From: Candidatus Tayloriibacteriota bacterium
Lineage (GTDB): Bacteria; Patescibacteriota; Minisyncoccia; Phycocordibacterales; PALSA-1337
Assembly (NCBI GenBank): GCA_023269245.1
Contig: JAHFMB010000012.1
Coordinates: 1-14,158 of the forward strand
Reading direction: 5' to 3'
DNA length: 14,158 bases
The notes beneath the pieces were generated by a model. The model ran no database searches. It saw only the letters and a list, made by a program, of their open reading frames with translations, and had not been told where the DNA came from. Made by a program: the position numbers and the translations under genes. This document shows, piece after piece, positions 1-5,829 of the stretch (the first letter of the stretch is position 1; each line of letters starts with the position of its first letter).

Positions 1-364
1 TGGAGATGGCGAGAATCGAACTCGCGTGCAACTGATATGCATCGGACGAATCTACGGCGGTAGAAAGCTTTGAAGTTTAATGGCTGAGCTCTAAAGCAGA
101 CAAAACACTCAGCCACGATCTCTTTGATTCGGGCAATGGGTCGAGAACTCCCATCTTCCCTACATTCAGGTTATAACACCCGACCCTCGAGTCAGAATCC
201 CCCGAGGCGAGCGCACTCTTTATGCAAGAGCGAATGCAAAGTCCTTAGCTCCGAAATACGGAGAAACGGTATTTTTAGCATTTAGAGTTTCCAGCGGATT
301 TACGAGTCACTGGTGCTCACGCCGCACGAACGAACATGATCGGCTGTCGAAGCCTTTCATCCCC
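1..364 (-). ncRNA. ssrA: tmRNA (transfer-messenger RNA), 3' CCA outside window
   Basis: Rescues stalled ribosomes with SmpB and adds a degradation tag. Read leftward, the 5' end GGGGATG (364-358) pairs with CATCTCC near position 2, forming a 7-bp tRNA-like acceptor stem with one G-U pair. The discriminator A is position 1, so a CCA end would fall just outside. The T arm GCGAG-TTCGATT-CTCGC is intact, and the 5' end is followed by the typical AAAGGCTTCGACAG. The tag reading frame appears to start at GCT (279-277) and stop at TAA (222-220), giving AKNTVSPYFGAKDFAFALA, with the hydrophobic ALA end expected of ClpXP-type tags. The resume codon is inferred from the frame and the family pattern. 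smpB ends only 11 nt upstream, so both are probably transcribed together and the 5' end is matured by RNase P. Confidence 0.95.
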
Positions 365-375
365 GTGCACATTTT

Positions 376-822
376 TCAACGATCACTATATTCCCTCCTC
401 ACTGCTCGATCCGTCTCTCGTTTCTTGATCGACTCACGCTTATCGAATTTCTTCTTACCGCGGACGACCGCGACGGAGACCTTGACGAGGTTGGATTTAT
501 TATATATTGAAATTGGCACTATTGTCAACCCTTTGCCACTATCAATATCTGCGAGGGTCCTAATATCTTTTTTTGTCAGCAACAAGCGGCGATTACGGCG
601 AGGTTCGTAGCCCTTCGGGGTATTATGTTCTTGATATGGAGGAATAAAGAGATTCATCACATACGCTTCTCCCCCACGCACAATGACATAGGCCCCTTCG
701 AGCGAGCCTTTTTTTGATTTGAGCGCCTTTACCTCAAAACCGAGAAGCTCAATACCTGCCTCGTAATTCTCGAGGACCTCGTAATTGAAGTAGGCTTTGC
801 CATTTTCGACCAACGTAGTCAT
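376..822 (-). CDS. smpB: SsrA-binding protein SmpB
   Basis: This 148-residue protein binds the tRNA-like part of tmRNA and carries it into the A site of stalled ribosomes. The family pattern is clear: N-terminal NGKAYFNYEVLENYEAGI, then GFEVKALKSKKGSLEGAYV, then the IPPYQEHNTPKGYEPRRNRRLLL core that contacts tmRNA. A basic, probably disordered tail follows (KKKFDKRESIKKRETDRAV). Length is normal for SmpB. The ATG at 822 lacks a Shine-Dalgarno sequence but sits exactly 6 nt after a TACGAT hexamer, which suggests a leaderless message. The gene lies directly upstream of ssrA on the same strand with an 11-nt gap, so protein and RNA partner form one unit. Confidence 0.97.
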   Translation of the reverse strand: MTTLVENGKAYFNYEVLENYEAGIELLGFEVKALKSKKGSLEGAYVIVRGGEAYVMNLFIPPYQEHNTPKGYEPRRNRRLLLTKKDIRTLADIDSGKGLTIVPISIYNKSNLVKVSVAVVRGKKKFDKRESIKKRETDRAVRREYSDR

Positions 823-828
823 GGGGAT

Positions 829-858
829 ATCGTACCACAGGTATTTGACATCTGTCTT
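829..858 (-). promoter_or_regulatory. Putative leaderless smpB promoter
   Basis: Read leftward, AAGACA (858-853), an 18-nt spacer and TACGAT (834-829) precede the smpB ATG, with 6 nt between the -10 hexamer and the start codon. The -10 matches TATAAT at four of six positions, so it is weak alone. Support comes from the same spacing at four other genes in the window. The predicted transcript starts at the start codon. Confidence 0.4.
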
Positions 859-877
859 AATTCAGCTACTCTTGAGC

Positions 878-883
878 TAGAAT
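878..883 (+). promoter_or_regulatory. Possible -10 box for the homoserine dehydrogenase-like gene
   Basis: TAGAAT (five of six matches) lies 19 nt before the ATG at 903. No convincing -35 is found at normal spacing; a TTGACA at 845-850 is 27 nt away, too far to pair with it. A GGAG at 888-891 lies 11 nt before the start codon and could be a weak ribosome binding site. Confidence 0.3.
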
Positions 884-902
884 AACCGGAGATTAAAAAC
901 CT

Positions 903-1832
903 ATGAAAGCATTAATCGTCGGCCCTGGTAATGTAGGGCAGGAATTGTCAAAAGTGCTTACCAACCATGGCTCAGAGCATGAGTTTTTCGCCAAGCATAA
1001 TGACCTGGATTCATTTACGAGATCCGTGCAGCCGGTCGATATTGTATTCGTGACAATCTCGACCAAAGATAAAGGTGAGGCCGAATTATCCTATTTGATG
1101 CGCTGCATTGAACTGGGTAGGCCCGTTGTAACATGTGCCAAAGGGGCGCTTGCGTGGCATTTTGAAACACTCAAACCCCACCTTGGCACAATCGGCTTCA
1201 CCACAACAGTCGGCGGCGGAAGTGAGATACTCCCGTTAGCAGTTGGGAATGCATCTGACCCGATCACCAACCTGCGGGCCATCCAAAATGGCACGGTGAA
1301 CTTTCTCTGTTGGGGATTGCAGGGTGGAATGGAAGATGAAGCATCAGTCCTCACTGAGGCACAACGTCGAAAACTTCCAGAACCTGGGGCTATCGGTCTC
1401 AAAAAAATCTTTGACTCAGAAAGCCGGGATATGTGGATGAAAGCGTCCATAACCTACAATATGACCGGGCTCAATGGCACTGTATCACCTGACAATTTCA
1501 ACGTTTCCTTGATGGAAGAAGGCGTCATCAGAAATCTCCTCCGAAAGCCTGGGAATCGTTTTGCCCTTGAGATACGAGAGGAGCCAAAGTTTAGCTTTTT
1601 CTCGGATGAGCCCTTCTCACTGCGTCGAGGTAGCTGGCATGTCTTGGGGTCATTTGTGCAAGATGCTCATAATGTGTTCCCCGGCCTCTCAATCCATGAA
1701 GAAAGCAACGCGATAATCGTGGAGCGTAGGCTCAGTGGCACCAATAAAAAGAGCGGCCTCGGGGCCGGCTCGAAACCAACTGCTGAGACAATGTTCTTCG
1801 TTGATGCAAAACGCCTGCTCAAAGCCGACTAA
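903..1832 (+). CDS. Homoserine dehydrogenase-like oxidoreductase (no ACT domain)
   Basis: Likely an NAD(P)-dependent enzyme of the homoserine dehydrogenase family, which reduces aspartate semialdehyde to homoserine on the threonine/methionine route. The 309-residue protein has a Rossmann motif GPGNVG (7-12), VVTCAKGAL with the candidate catalytic Lys80, a GGGSEILPL segment (104-112) and NGTVNF (129-134), which corresponds to NGTTNF in the family. D176 and K180 lie in the spacing of the substrate-binding Asp and Lys. It lacks the C-terminal ACT regulatory domain of Bacillus-type enzymes, and the normally conserved stretch after NGTxNF is divergent, so its substrate may differ. No other aspartate-pathway gene is in the window. 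The gene stands alone, with an intrinsic terminator 27 nt after the stop codon. Confidence 0.75.
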   Translation: MKALIVGPGNVGQELSKVLTNHGSEHEFFAKHNDLDSFTRSVQPVDIVFVTISTKDKGEAELSYLMRCIELGRPVVTCAKGALAWHFETLKPHLGTIGFTTTVGGGSEILPLAVGNASDPITNLRAIQNGTVNFLCWGLQGGMEDEASVLTEAQRRKLPEPGAIGLKKIFDSESRDMWMKASITYNMTGLNGTVSPDNFNVSLMEEGVIRNLLRKPGNRFALEIREEPKFSFFSDEPFSLRRGSWHVLGSFVQDAHNVFPGLSIHEESNAIIVERRLSGTNKKSGLGAGSKPTAETMFFVDAKRLLKAD

Positions 1833-1858
1833 TTCCGAGGTACTGTTCAATGTCTCCC

Positions 1859-1888
1859 GCGCATGGATAATCCCAGCGCTTTTTATTT
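1859..1888 (+). terminator. Rho-independent terminator after the homoserine dehydrogenase-like gene
   Basis: GCGC (1859-1862), a bulged A, TGG, a 6-nt loop, CCA and GCGC (1876-1879) form a 7-bp hairpin. TTTTTATTT at 1880-1888 follows directly. The orientation fits rightward termination shortly after the stop at 1832. Confidence 0.7.
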
Positions 1889-1918
1889 GCCGTCTTTCCC
1901 TCTTTAGGATTTTCCATA

Positions 1919-1924
1919 TATACT
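1919..1924 (+). promoter_or_regulatory. Putative -10 box of the phospholipase D-family gene
   Basis: TATACT (five of six matches) ends 9 nt before the ATG at 1934, so the transcript would have at most about 3 nt of leader. The -35 region (TTTCCC at 1896-1901) is poor, and no Shine-Dalgarno sequence is present before the start. Confidence 0.45.
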
Positions 1925-1933
1925 TACCAAGTC

Positions 1934-3016
1934 ATGAATACCGCAACCTCCTGGACCCTGTACGCCTCCAATGAAGAGGCTTGGAGCGCCATATTGGACG
2001 ATTGTGCAAAGGCTACGGTCAGTATTTCTCTCGAACAGTTTATTTTCGTAAATGATGAGCTAGGTAAAAAACTGATCGCAGTCTGTGCCGAACGTGCCGC
2101 GGCTGGCGTGCATGTGCGTTTTTTATGGGATGCTGCCGGTAGTTTCACTATTTTTGGTTCTGATATGGTTGCCGAGCTCCGCGACAAAGGCATCCATCTA
2201 GTATTTTGGAAGACCCTTATCCCCGGTTACTTCCGCGTACCAAATTTCCGTTCATGGTATTTCCGTAACCATCGACGCACACTCGTCATCGACGGATCTA
2301 TCGCCTATACCGGAAGCATCTCCGTCCGTGACAGCATGAAAAATTGGCGTGATACCAACGTGAGATTCGAAGGTCCGGTCGTCAAAGAAATGAGTAACGC
2401 TTTCGACCGCATGTGGGGGCGCGCCACTGACCAAAAACCTTTACCGAAGCGCACCCATGCCCGTGATCGTGAGTTTCGCTATATTACCAACTATCCAGCG
2501 CCGGGACGACGTCATATCTACACTGAACTTGTCGACGCCATCCGGAGTGCACGCAAATACATTTACATCACTACTCCCTACTTTGTTCCCACACACCGAC
2601 TTCTACGCGTGATTAAACTGGCTGCACATCGAGGTGTTGATGTGCGTATTGTATTACCAAAACGAACCGACCATTATCCTGCACTCGACTTTGCCGCACG
2701 ATCATATTTCACCACCCTGCTTGAGTCTGGAACACGACTTTTTCTTTATGAGGGCAACGTCATACACAGTAAATCCACCATCATTGATGGCGATTGGGCT
2801 ACTGTCGGATCTATGAATCTCGATAGCGCCTCACTGCTGTATAACTTTGAAGCCAATATCATGACCACCAATGCAAAATTTGCCGAGGAGTTGGCCGCCC
2901 ATTTCGTACGAGACATCCATCATTCCCGAGAAGTGAAAATGGAGGAATGGCGTAGGCGCTTCTTCACTGAAAAAATAGTAGAGCGCTTGATGCGTTTGGT
3001 AAAAAAATTTCTTTAA
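1934..3016 (+). CDS. Phospholipase D-family protein, cardiolipin synthase-like
   Basis: Probably joins or transfers phosphatidyl groups in the membrane, as cardiolipin synthases do. The 360-residue protein carries two PLD half-sites. The first is HRRTLVID (H113, R115, D120) followed by GSIAYTGSIS. The second is HSKSTIID (H278, K280, D285) followed by GSMNLDSAS and NFEAN, a typical cardiolipin synthase pattern. The first site has Arg where HxKxxxxD normally has Lys; the second is canonical. It lacks the two N-terminal membrane spans of ClsA, so it resembles soluble or peripheral ClsB-type enzymes. The ATG at 1934 is preceded by TATACT and no Shine-Dalgarno. Its TAA overlaps the stop codon of the convergent DUF456 gene. 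Another phosphatidyltransferase-type PLD enzyme remains possible. Confidence 0.85.
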   Translation: MNTATSWTLYASNEEAWSAILDDCAKATVSISLEQFIFVNDELGKKLIAVCAERAAAGVHVRFLWDAAGSFTIFGSDMVAELRDKGIHLVFWKTLIPGYFRVPNFRSWYFRNHRRTLVIDGSIAYTGSISVRDSMKNWRDTNVRFEGPVVKEMSNAFDRMWGRATDQKPLPKRTHARDREFRYITNYPAPGRRHIYTELVDAIRSARKYIYITTPYFVPTHRLLRVIKLAAHRGVDVRIVLPKRTDHYPALDFAARSYFTTLLESGTRLFLYEGNVIHSKSTIIDGDWATVGSMNLDSASLLYNFEANIMTTNAKFAEELAAHFVRDIHHSREVKMEEWRRRFFTEKIVERLMRLVKKFL

Positions 3017-3504
3017 GGCCAAGCGAAGATGATGAAGAGTGTGAAAAACGCTGCAGCAGCTACACCATTTCCTATCATACCAACAAGTGAACCGGCAAAA
3101 CTGCCAATCGCTGCCTTGTTAGCTTTTTTAATACTTGCAGTACGATACCATTCCGCAAACAAAACGCCGAGAAACATGCCCGCTAGACCGCCGACTATTG
3201 GCACAGGTATTACCAAGGACCCGACTATGAGACCCGCCAATCCGTACATAATTGAGGACCAGTGCGCCCCGCCCCATTTTGCACCAATAATTCCCGAGAA
3301 CAGATCGAGGAGCATGGCCACAGCCGTAATTGCTGCAAGGATGCCAAGATTTCCGAGCGTAAAATGAGTAAAGTGGTCAATCAATCCAAAAATTACTGCG
3401 ATGACGAGCATATACAAAAGCCCCGGAAGACCGGGGACAATTGCCATGACTAGGCCGGGAAGTAGCAGAACAACAAAAATCGTCAACGTAACGCTATCTG
3501 GCAT
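3013..3504 (-). CDS. DUF456 family membrane protein
   Basis: A 163-residue, very hydrophobic protein with several predicted membrane spans. It has the Gly/Pro-rich pattern of DUF456: VPGLPGLLYML near residues 23-33, IIGAKWGGAHWSSIMYGLAGLIVGSLV in the middle, and GMFLGVLFAEW further on. The family has no established biochemical role. The ATG at 3504 lies 8 nt after the stop codon of the secreted-protein gene, with no recognisable Shine-Dalgarno, so it is probably the last gene of a leftward three-gene operon. Its TAA (3015-3013) overlaps the TAA of the phospholipase D-family gene coming from the other side. Confidence 0.8.
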   Translation of the reverse strand: MPDSVTLTIFVVLLLPGLVMAIVPGLPGLLYMLVIAVIFGLIDHFTHFTLGNLGILAAITAVAMLLDLFSGIIGAKWGGAHWSSIMYGLAGLIVGSLVIPVPIVGGLAGMFLGVLFAEWYRTASIKKANKAAIGSFAGSLVGMIGNGVAAAAFFTLFIIFAWP

Positions 3505-3512
3505 ATAATAAA

Positions 3513-4247
3513 CTAATTTAGAACAACAGACTCAATCGATGTACATTGGAAACTAGAACTTGATTCACTTACACCATTATTCATCCCATGATTGGCCTCC
3601 ACTGCAACGAAAGCATTCTTGGTCGTGCTCCAATACAGAATACCGTTGTCTTCAGGAGAGTTCCAAGACGGCTTGGGATTATAGCTACCGACATACGGCG
3701 CGTCAGGAAATAGGGTTTCGCAAAATTTGTTTAACGTCACCGAATCATTGTGCAACATAGTTGTTCCGTAGCCATTATATGTCTGACCATTCCACTTGAA
3801 TGCAGTGGCGACAGATGTAGTTTGCAATGGACCATAAGCACTACACCCATTGTTAACGGGGGTTGTGCACACGTAATAACTTATAGATCTCGACGTAGCA
3901 AATGTTGATGTCTGTAGTGACAACGAAGGAATGGAATATATTTTAGGAGACGTTCCAACTGGAAGAGTTTGCCACTTCGCATTTCCCAAGCTATCAATAG
4001 CGGTGAGCACCTGCCCCGCGACCGGAGTTCCTGTTGCAAGCGTCAAATCAGTAGTCACCAATCCTTTTACACCCAGCCAGCCAAGCTTGTTTTGCAAGAG
4101 ACTTCCGACATTGATCGGCGCATCAGGATTGCCGCCAGGAGCTGGCGCAGTCGGAGCTGTCCATGTACCGGCAAGCGCAGATAGGGCGAATGCGCCAAGT
4201 ACAAATCCGGCGGTTGTAGCTATTTTGGTGAAAAAGGAAGATTTCAT
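3513..4247 (-). CDS. Secreted hypothetical protein with Parcubacteria-type N-terminal region
   Basis: A 244-residue protein of unknown function. Residues 1-26 form a Sec signal peptide (basic MKSSFFTK, hydrophobic core, cleavage likely after SALA). The mature start is rich in Thr, Pro, Ala and Gly and contains NPDAPINVGSLLQNKLGWLG (40-59), a pattern I associate with secreted Parcubacteria proteins. A segment GQVLTAIDSLGNAKWQT (78-94) resembles the shaft repeats of tail-fibre-like proteins. Four cysteines in the mature protein (127, 135, 176, 235) could form two disulfides. It follows the single-span membrane protein gene by 20 nt without a promoter-like sequence and precedes the DUF456 gene by 8 nt. 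A surface or cell-contact role is plausible but unproven. Confidence 0.7.
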   Translation of the reverse strand: MKSSFFTKIATTAGFVLGAFALSALAGTWTAPTAPAPGGNPDAPINVGSLLQNKLGWLGVKGLVTTDLTLATGTPVAGQVLTAIDSLGNAKWQTLPVGTSPKIYSIPSLSLQTSTFATSRSISYYVCTTPVNNGCSAYGPLQTTSVATAFKWNGQTYNGYGTTMLHNDSVTLNKFCETLFPDAPYVGSYNPKPSWNSPEDNGILYWSTTKNAFVAVEANHGMNNGVSESSSSFQCTSIESVVLN

Positions 4248-4267
4248 ATATATGAAAATATCTAAGA

Positions 4268-4579
4268 TTAATATTCTTGTAATGAATTAATAATGTCCAA
4301 CTTTTGCGCATTTGAAAGCGTCGCCCTGCTCTTTCTCAATTCTGCGATAGCCTGACTCTTTTGGTCTGCCGACAGTGGAACATCCGGCGAAGAACTCAGC
4401 GTGGCTGCCAATCGCTCTTGCAGAGTTTGTCTAGTAACGGGTGCCTGGACCTGCTGTAGCCCGCCAGAAGCTAGATAACTGACAATGATAACTGCACATA
4501 CAACTACTGCCAAGATGAGAGCAGCGACTGATCTGCGGTGATGTGTAGTCTGTGAAAATTGAACTGACTCGCCAGGCAT
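4268..4579 (-). CDS. Small single-span membrane protein, unknown function
   Basis: 103 residues if started at the ATG at 4579. An in-frame GTG at 4600 would add seven residues but lies upstream of the likely promoter, so it was not chosen. Residues about 17-37 (SVAALILAVVVCAVIIVSYLA) form one membrane span after a short basic N-terminus (HHRR). The rest is a polar, helix-prone tail (SADQKSQAIAELRKSRATL) expected to face outside. No family is recognised. The start codon lies 6 nt after TACAAT, suggesting a leaderless message. It is the first gene of the leftward cluster leading to the secreted protein and DUF456 genes. Confidence 0.65.
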   Translation of the reverse strand: MPGESVQFSQTTHHRRSVAALILAVVVCAVIIVSYLASGGLQQVQAPVTRQTLQERLAATLSSSPDVPLSADQKSQAIAELRKSRATLSNAQKLDIINSLQEY

Positions 4580-4585
4580 ATGATT

Positions 4586-4615
4586 ATTGTACCCCGCCAC
4601 CTCCTATAGCCACAA
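4586..4615 (-). promoter_or_regulatory. Putative leaderless promoter of the leftward membrane/secreted cluster
   Basis: Read leftward, TTGTGG (4615-4610), an 18-nt spacer and TACAAT (4591-4586; five of six matches) are followed by 6 nt and the ATG at 4579. It is divergent from the infC promoter 21 bp to its right. Confidence 0.5.
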
Positions 4616-4635
4616 TGTGGATAGAGAAGGTCCTA

Positions 4636-4664
4636 TTGCAGAATCCTACCCTGTATGTTATAAA
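4636..4664 (+). promoter_or_regulatory. Extended -10 promoter of infC-rpmI-rplT
   Basis: TTGCAG (4636-4641), a 17-nt spacer and TATAAA (4659-4664) preceded by TG at 4656-4657 make one of the best sigma-70-type promoters in the window. Transcription is predicted to start near 4671. It lies inside an open frame that extends upstream of infC, so it decides that upstream ATG codons cannot be the true start. Confidence 0.75.
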
Positions 4665-4692
4665 TAACCCCTGTAATCCCAATCACTTGGCC

Positions 4693-5196
4693 ATTCGAGT
4701 CAAAATAAATCATCAGATAAAAGCGCCTGAGTTGCGCGTCATAACAGCCGAAGGAGAAAATCTCGGTGTTATTACGCTCTCTATCGCCCTTGCAGAAGCT
4801 CAGAAACGAGCTCTGGACCTGATCGAGATATCTCCGACAGCCACTCCCCCGGTCGCGAAGATAATGGATTACGGCAAGTACCTGTACGATGAAAAGAAAA
4901 AGGAGAAGGCCGCCAAAGCCAAAGTGTTGACCAGTGAACTCAAGATTGTTCAGGTCAAGATAGGTACTGGTGAGCACGACCTCGAACTCAAAGCAAAGCG
5001 TGTTTCCGAATGGCTTGCTGAAGGCAATCGAGTCAAAATCGACCTTTTCCTCATCGGACGATCAAAGTATATGGACCTCAACTTTTTGAAGGAACGCCTC
5101 GAGCGCCTTCTCAAACTGGTCACCGTCGAATACAAGGTAGCCCAAGACGTAACCAAAGGACCGAAGGGATTGAGTATCGTTATCGAGAAAAAGTAA
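4693..5196 (+). CDS. infC: Translation initiation factor IF-3
   Basis: Binds the 30S subunit, prevents premature subunit joining and checks the start codon. Both halves are present: the N-terminal domain (INHQIKAPELRVI, DLIEISPTATPPVAKIMDYGKY) and the C-terminal domain (VKIGTGEHDLELKAKRVSEWL, then NRVKIDLFLIGRSKY). The frame is open from an ATG at 4552, but the promoter at 4636-4664 and the divergent gene rule that out. The best start is ATT at 4693, giving (M)RVKINHQIK and 167 residues. TTG at 4687 is the alternative. An ATT start would match E. coli infC, where IF-3 limits its own synthesis through the abnormal codon. No Shine-Dalgarno is visible. It is first in the classic infC-rpmI-rplT operon. 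Confidence 0.9.
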   Translation: MRVKINHQIKAPELRVITAEGENLGVITLSIALAEAQKRALDLIEISPTATPPVAKIMDYGKYLYDEKKKEKAAKAKVLTSELKIVQVKIGTGEHDLELKAKRVSEWLAEGNRVKIDLFLIGRSKYMDLNFLKERLERLLKLVTVEYKVAQDVTKGPKGLSIVIEKK

Positions 5197-5201
5197 CCCA
5201 C

Positions 5202-5218
5202 AGAGATCAATAATCTCT
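5202..5218 (+). other. Small hairpin in the infC-rpmI gap
   Basis: AGAGAT (5202-5207), loop CAATA and ATCTCT (5213-5218) make a perfect 6-bp stem ending 10 nt before the rpmI ATG. No T-tract follows, so it is not a terminator. It could affect rpmI translation or mRNA processing; in other bacteria this operon is controlled by L20 binding to mRNA. The role here is unknown. Confidence 0.4.
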
Positions 5219-5228
5219 ACAAACCACT

Positions 5229-5420
5229 ATGGCAATGAAAACAACAAAATCATATTTGAAGCGTCTCAAAGTCACCAAAAATGGCAAGATTTTGTCACGC
5301 AAGGCTGGACAGAACCACTTCAATGCCCGCGAACGTACTCGCACCAGCACCAACAAGCGCCGCATGAACACTATTCATATGGACAACAAGGCCAAGAGTC
5401 GATTCCTCGTCAATCTTTAA
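5229..5420 (+). CDS. rpmI: 50S ribosomal protein L35
   Basis: A 63-residue, strongly basic protein of the large subunit. It shows the L35 pattern: KTTKSYLKRLKVTKNGKILSRKAGQNHFN, then RTRTSTNKRRMN, with a short C-terminal end. Length is normal. It starts 32 nt after infC and ends 21 nt before rplT, all on the same strand. An in-frame ATG at 5235 is a possible alternative start (MKTTKSY). No Shine-Dalgarno precedes either codon. Confidence 0.95.
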   Translation: MAMKTTKSYLKRLKVTKNGKILSRKAGQNHFNARERTRTSTNKRRMNTIHMDNKAKSRFLVNL

Positions 5421-5441
5421 TCCTAATTTTTTACTACTACC

Positions 5442-5786
5442 ATGACCCGCGTAAAGAAAGCAGTAAACGCCCTCAAACACCGCCGTTCCATCCTCAAAGC
5501 AGCCAAAGGTTTTCGTTTTGGCCGCTCAAAAAAGGAGCGTATGGCTATCGACGCCCTCCAGCACGCTGGAGCCTATGCCCTCGCTCATCGCCGCGACAAA
5601 AAGGGTGATATGCGCCGCTTGTTCAACGTCAAGATTAACGCCGCACTTCGCCCGCTCGGCTTCTCATACTCAAAGTTCATTGGTGCCGCAAAAAAGAAAG
5701 GCATTGAAGTCGACCGCAAGATTCTCGCCCATCTCGCAGAATTCAAACCTGAGACATTCGCGCGGATAGTTTCAAAGGTAAAATAA
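5442..5786 (+). CDS. rplT: 50S ribosomal protein L20
   Basis: A 114-residue protein needed early in 50S assembly and a translational repressor of its own operon in several bacteria. The N-terminus MTRVKKAVNALKHRRSILKAAKGFRFGRSK is the long basic L20 helix; DKKGDMRRLFNVKINAALRPLGFSYSKFI is the globular core. Length fits the family (about 115-120). The gap to rpmI is AT-rich with no Shine-Dalgarno, so translation may be coupled or depend on an unstructured start site. A terminator follows immediately. Confidence 0.97.
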   Translation: MTRVKKAVNALKHRRSILKAAKGFRFGRSKKERMAIDALQHAGAYALAHRRDKKGDMRRLFNVKINAALRPLGFSYSKFIGAAKKKGIEVDRKILAHLAEFKPETFARIVSKVK

Positions 5787-5820
5787 TAAAAACCCCGGTT
5801 CTCCGGGGATTTTATTTTGT
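5786..5820 (+). terminator. Bidirectional terminator between rplT and the nuclease gene
   Basis: CCCCGG (5793-5798), loop TTCT and CCGGGG (5803-5808) form a 6-bp all-GC stem. It is flanked by ATTTTATTTT on the right and by AATAAAAA on the left, so it can end rightward rplT transcripts and leftward transcripts of the convergent nuclease gene. Confidence 0.85.
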
Positions 5821-5829
5821 GGTGAAGAC

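Noticed and set aside
845..872. TTGACA with TACTCT as a promoter for the homoserine dehydrogenase-like gene
   Set aside because: The -10 matches only three of six positions, and the better TAGAAT downstream is 27 nt from TTGACA.
4600..4605. AGGAGG as Shine-Dalgarno for the 4579 membrane gene
   Set aside because: It is 20 nt from ATG 4579, overlaps the GTG at 4600, and lies upstream of the predicted transcript start.
4552..4692. N-terminal extension of IF-3 from the first in-frame ATG
   Set aside because: It contains the infC promoter and overlaps the divergent membrane-protein gene; the extra residues show no IF-3 similarity.
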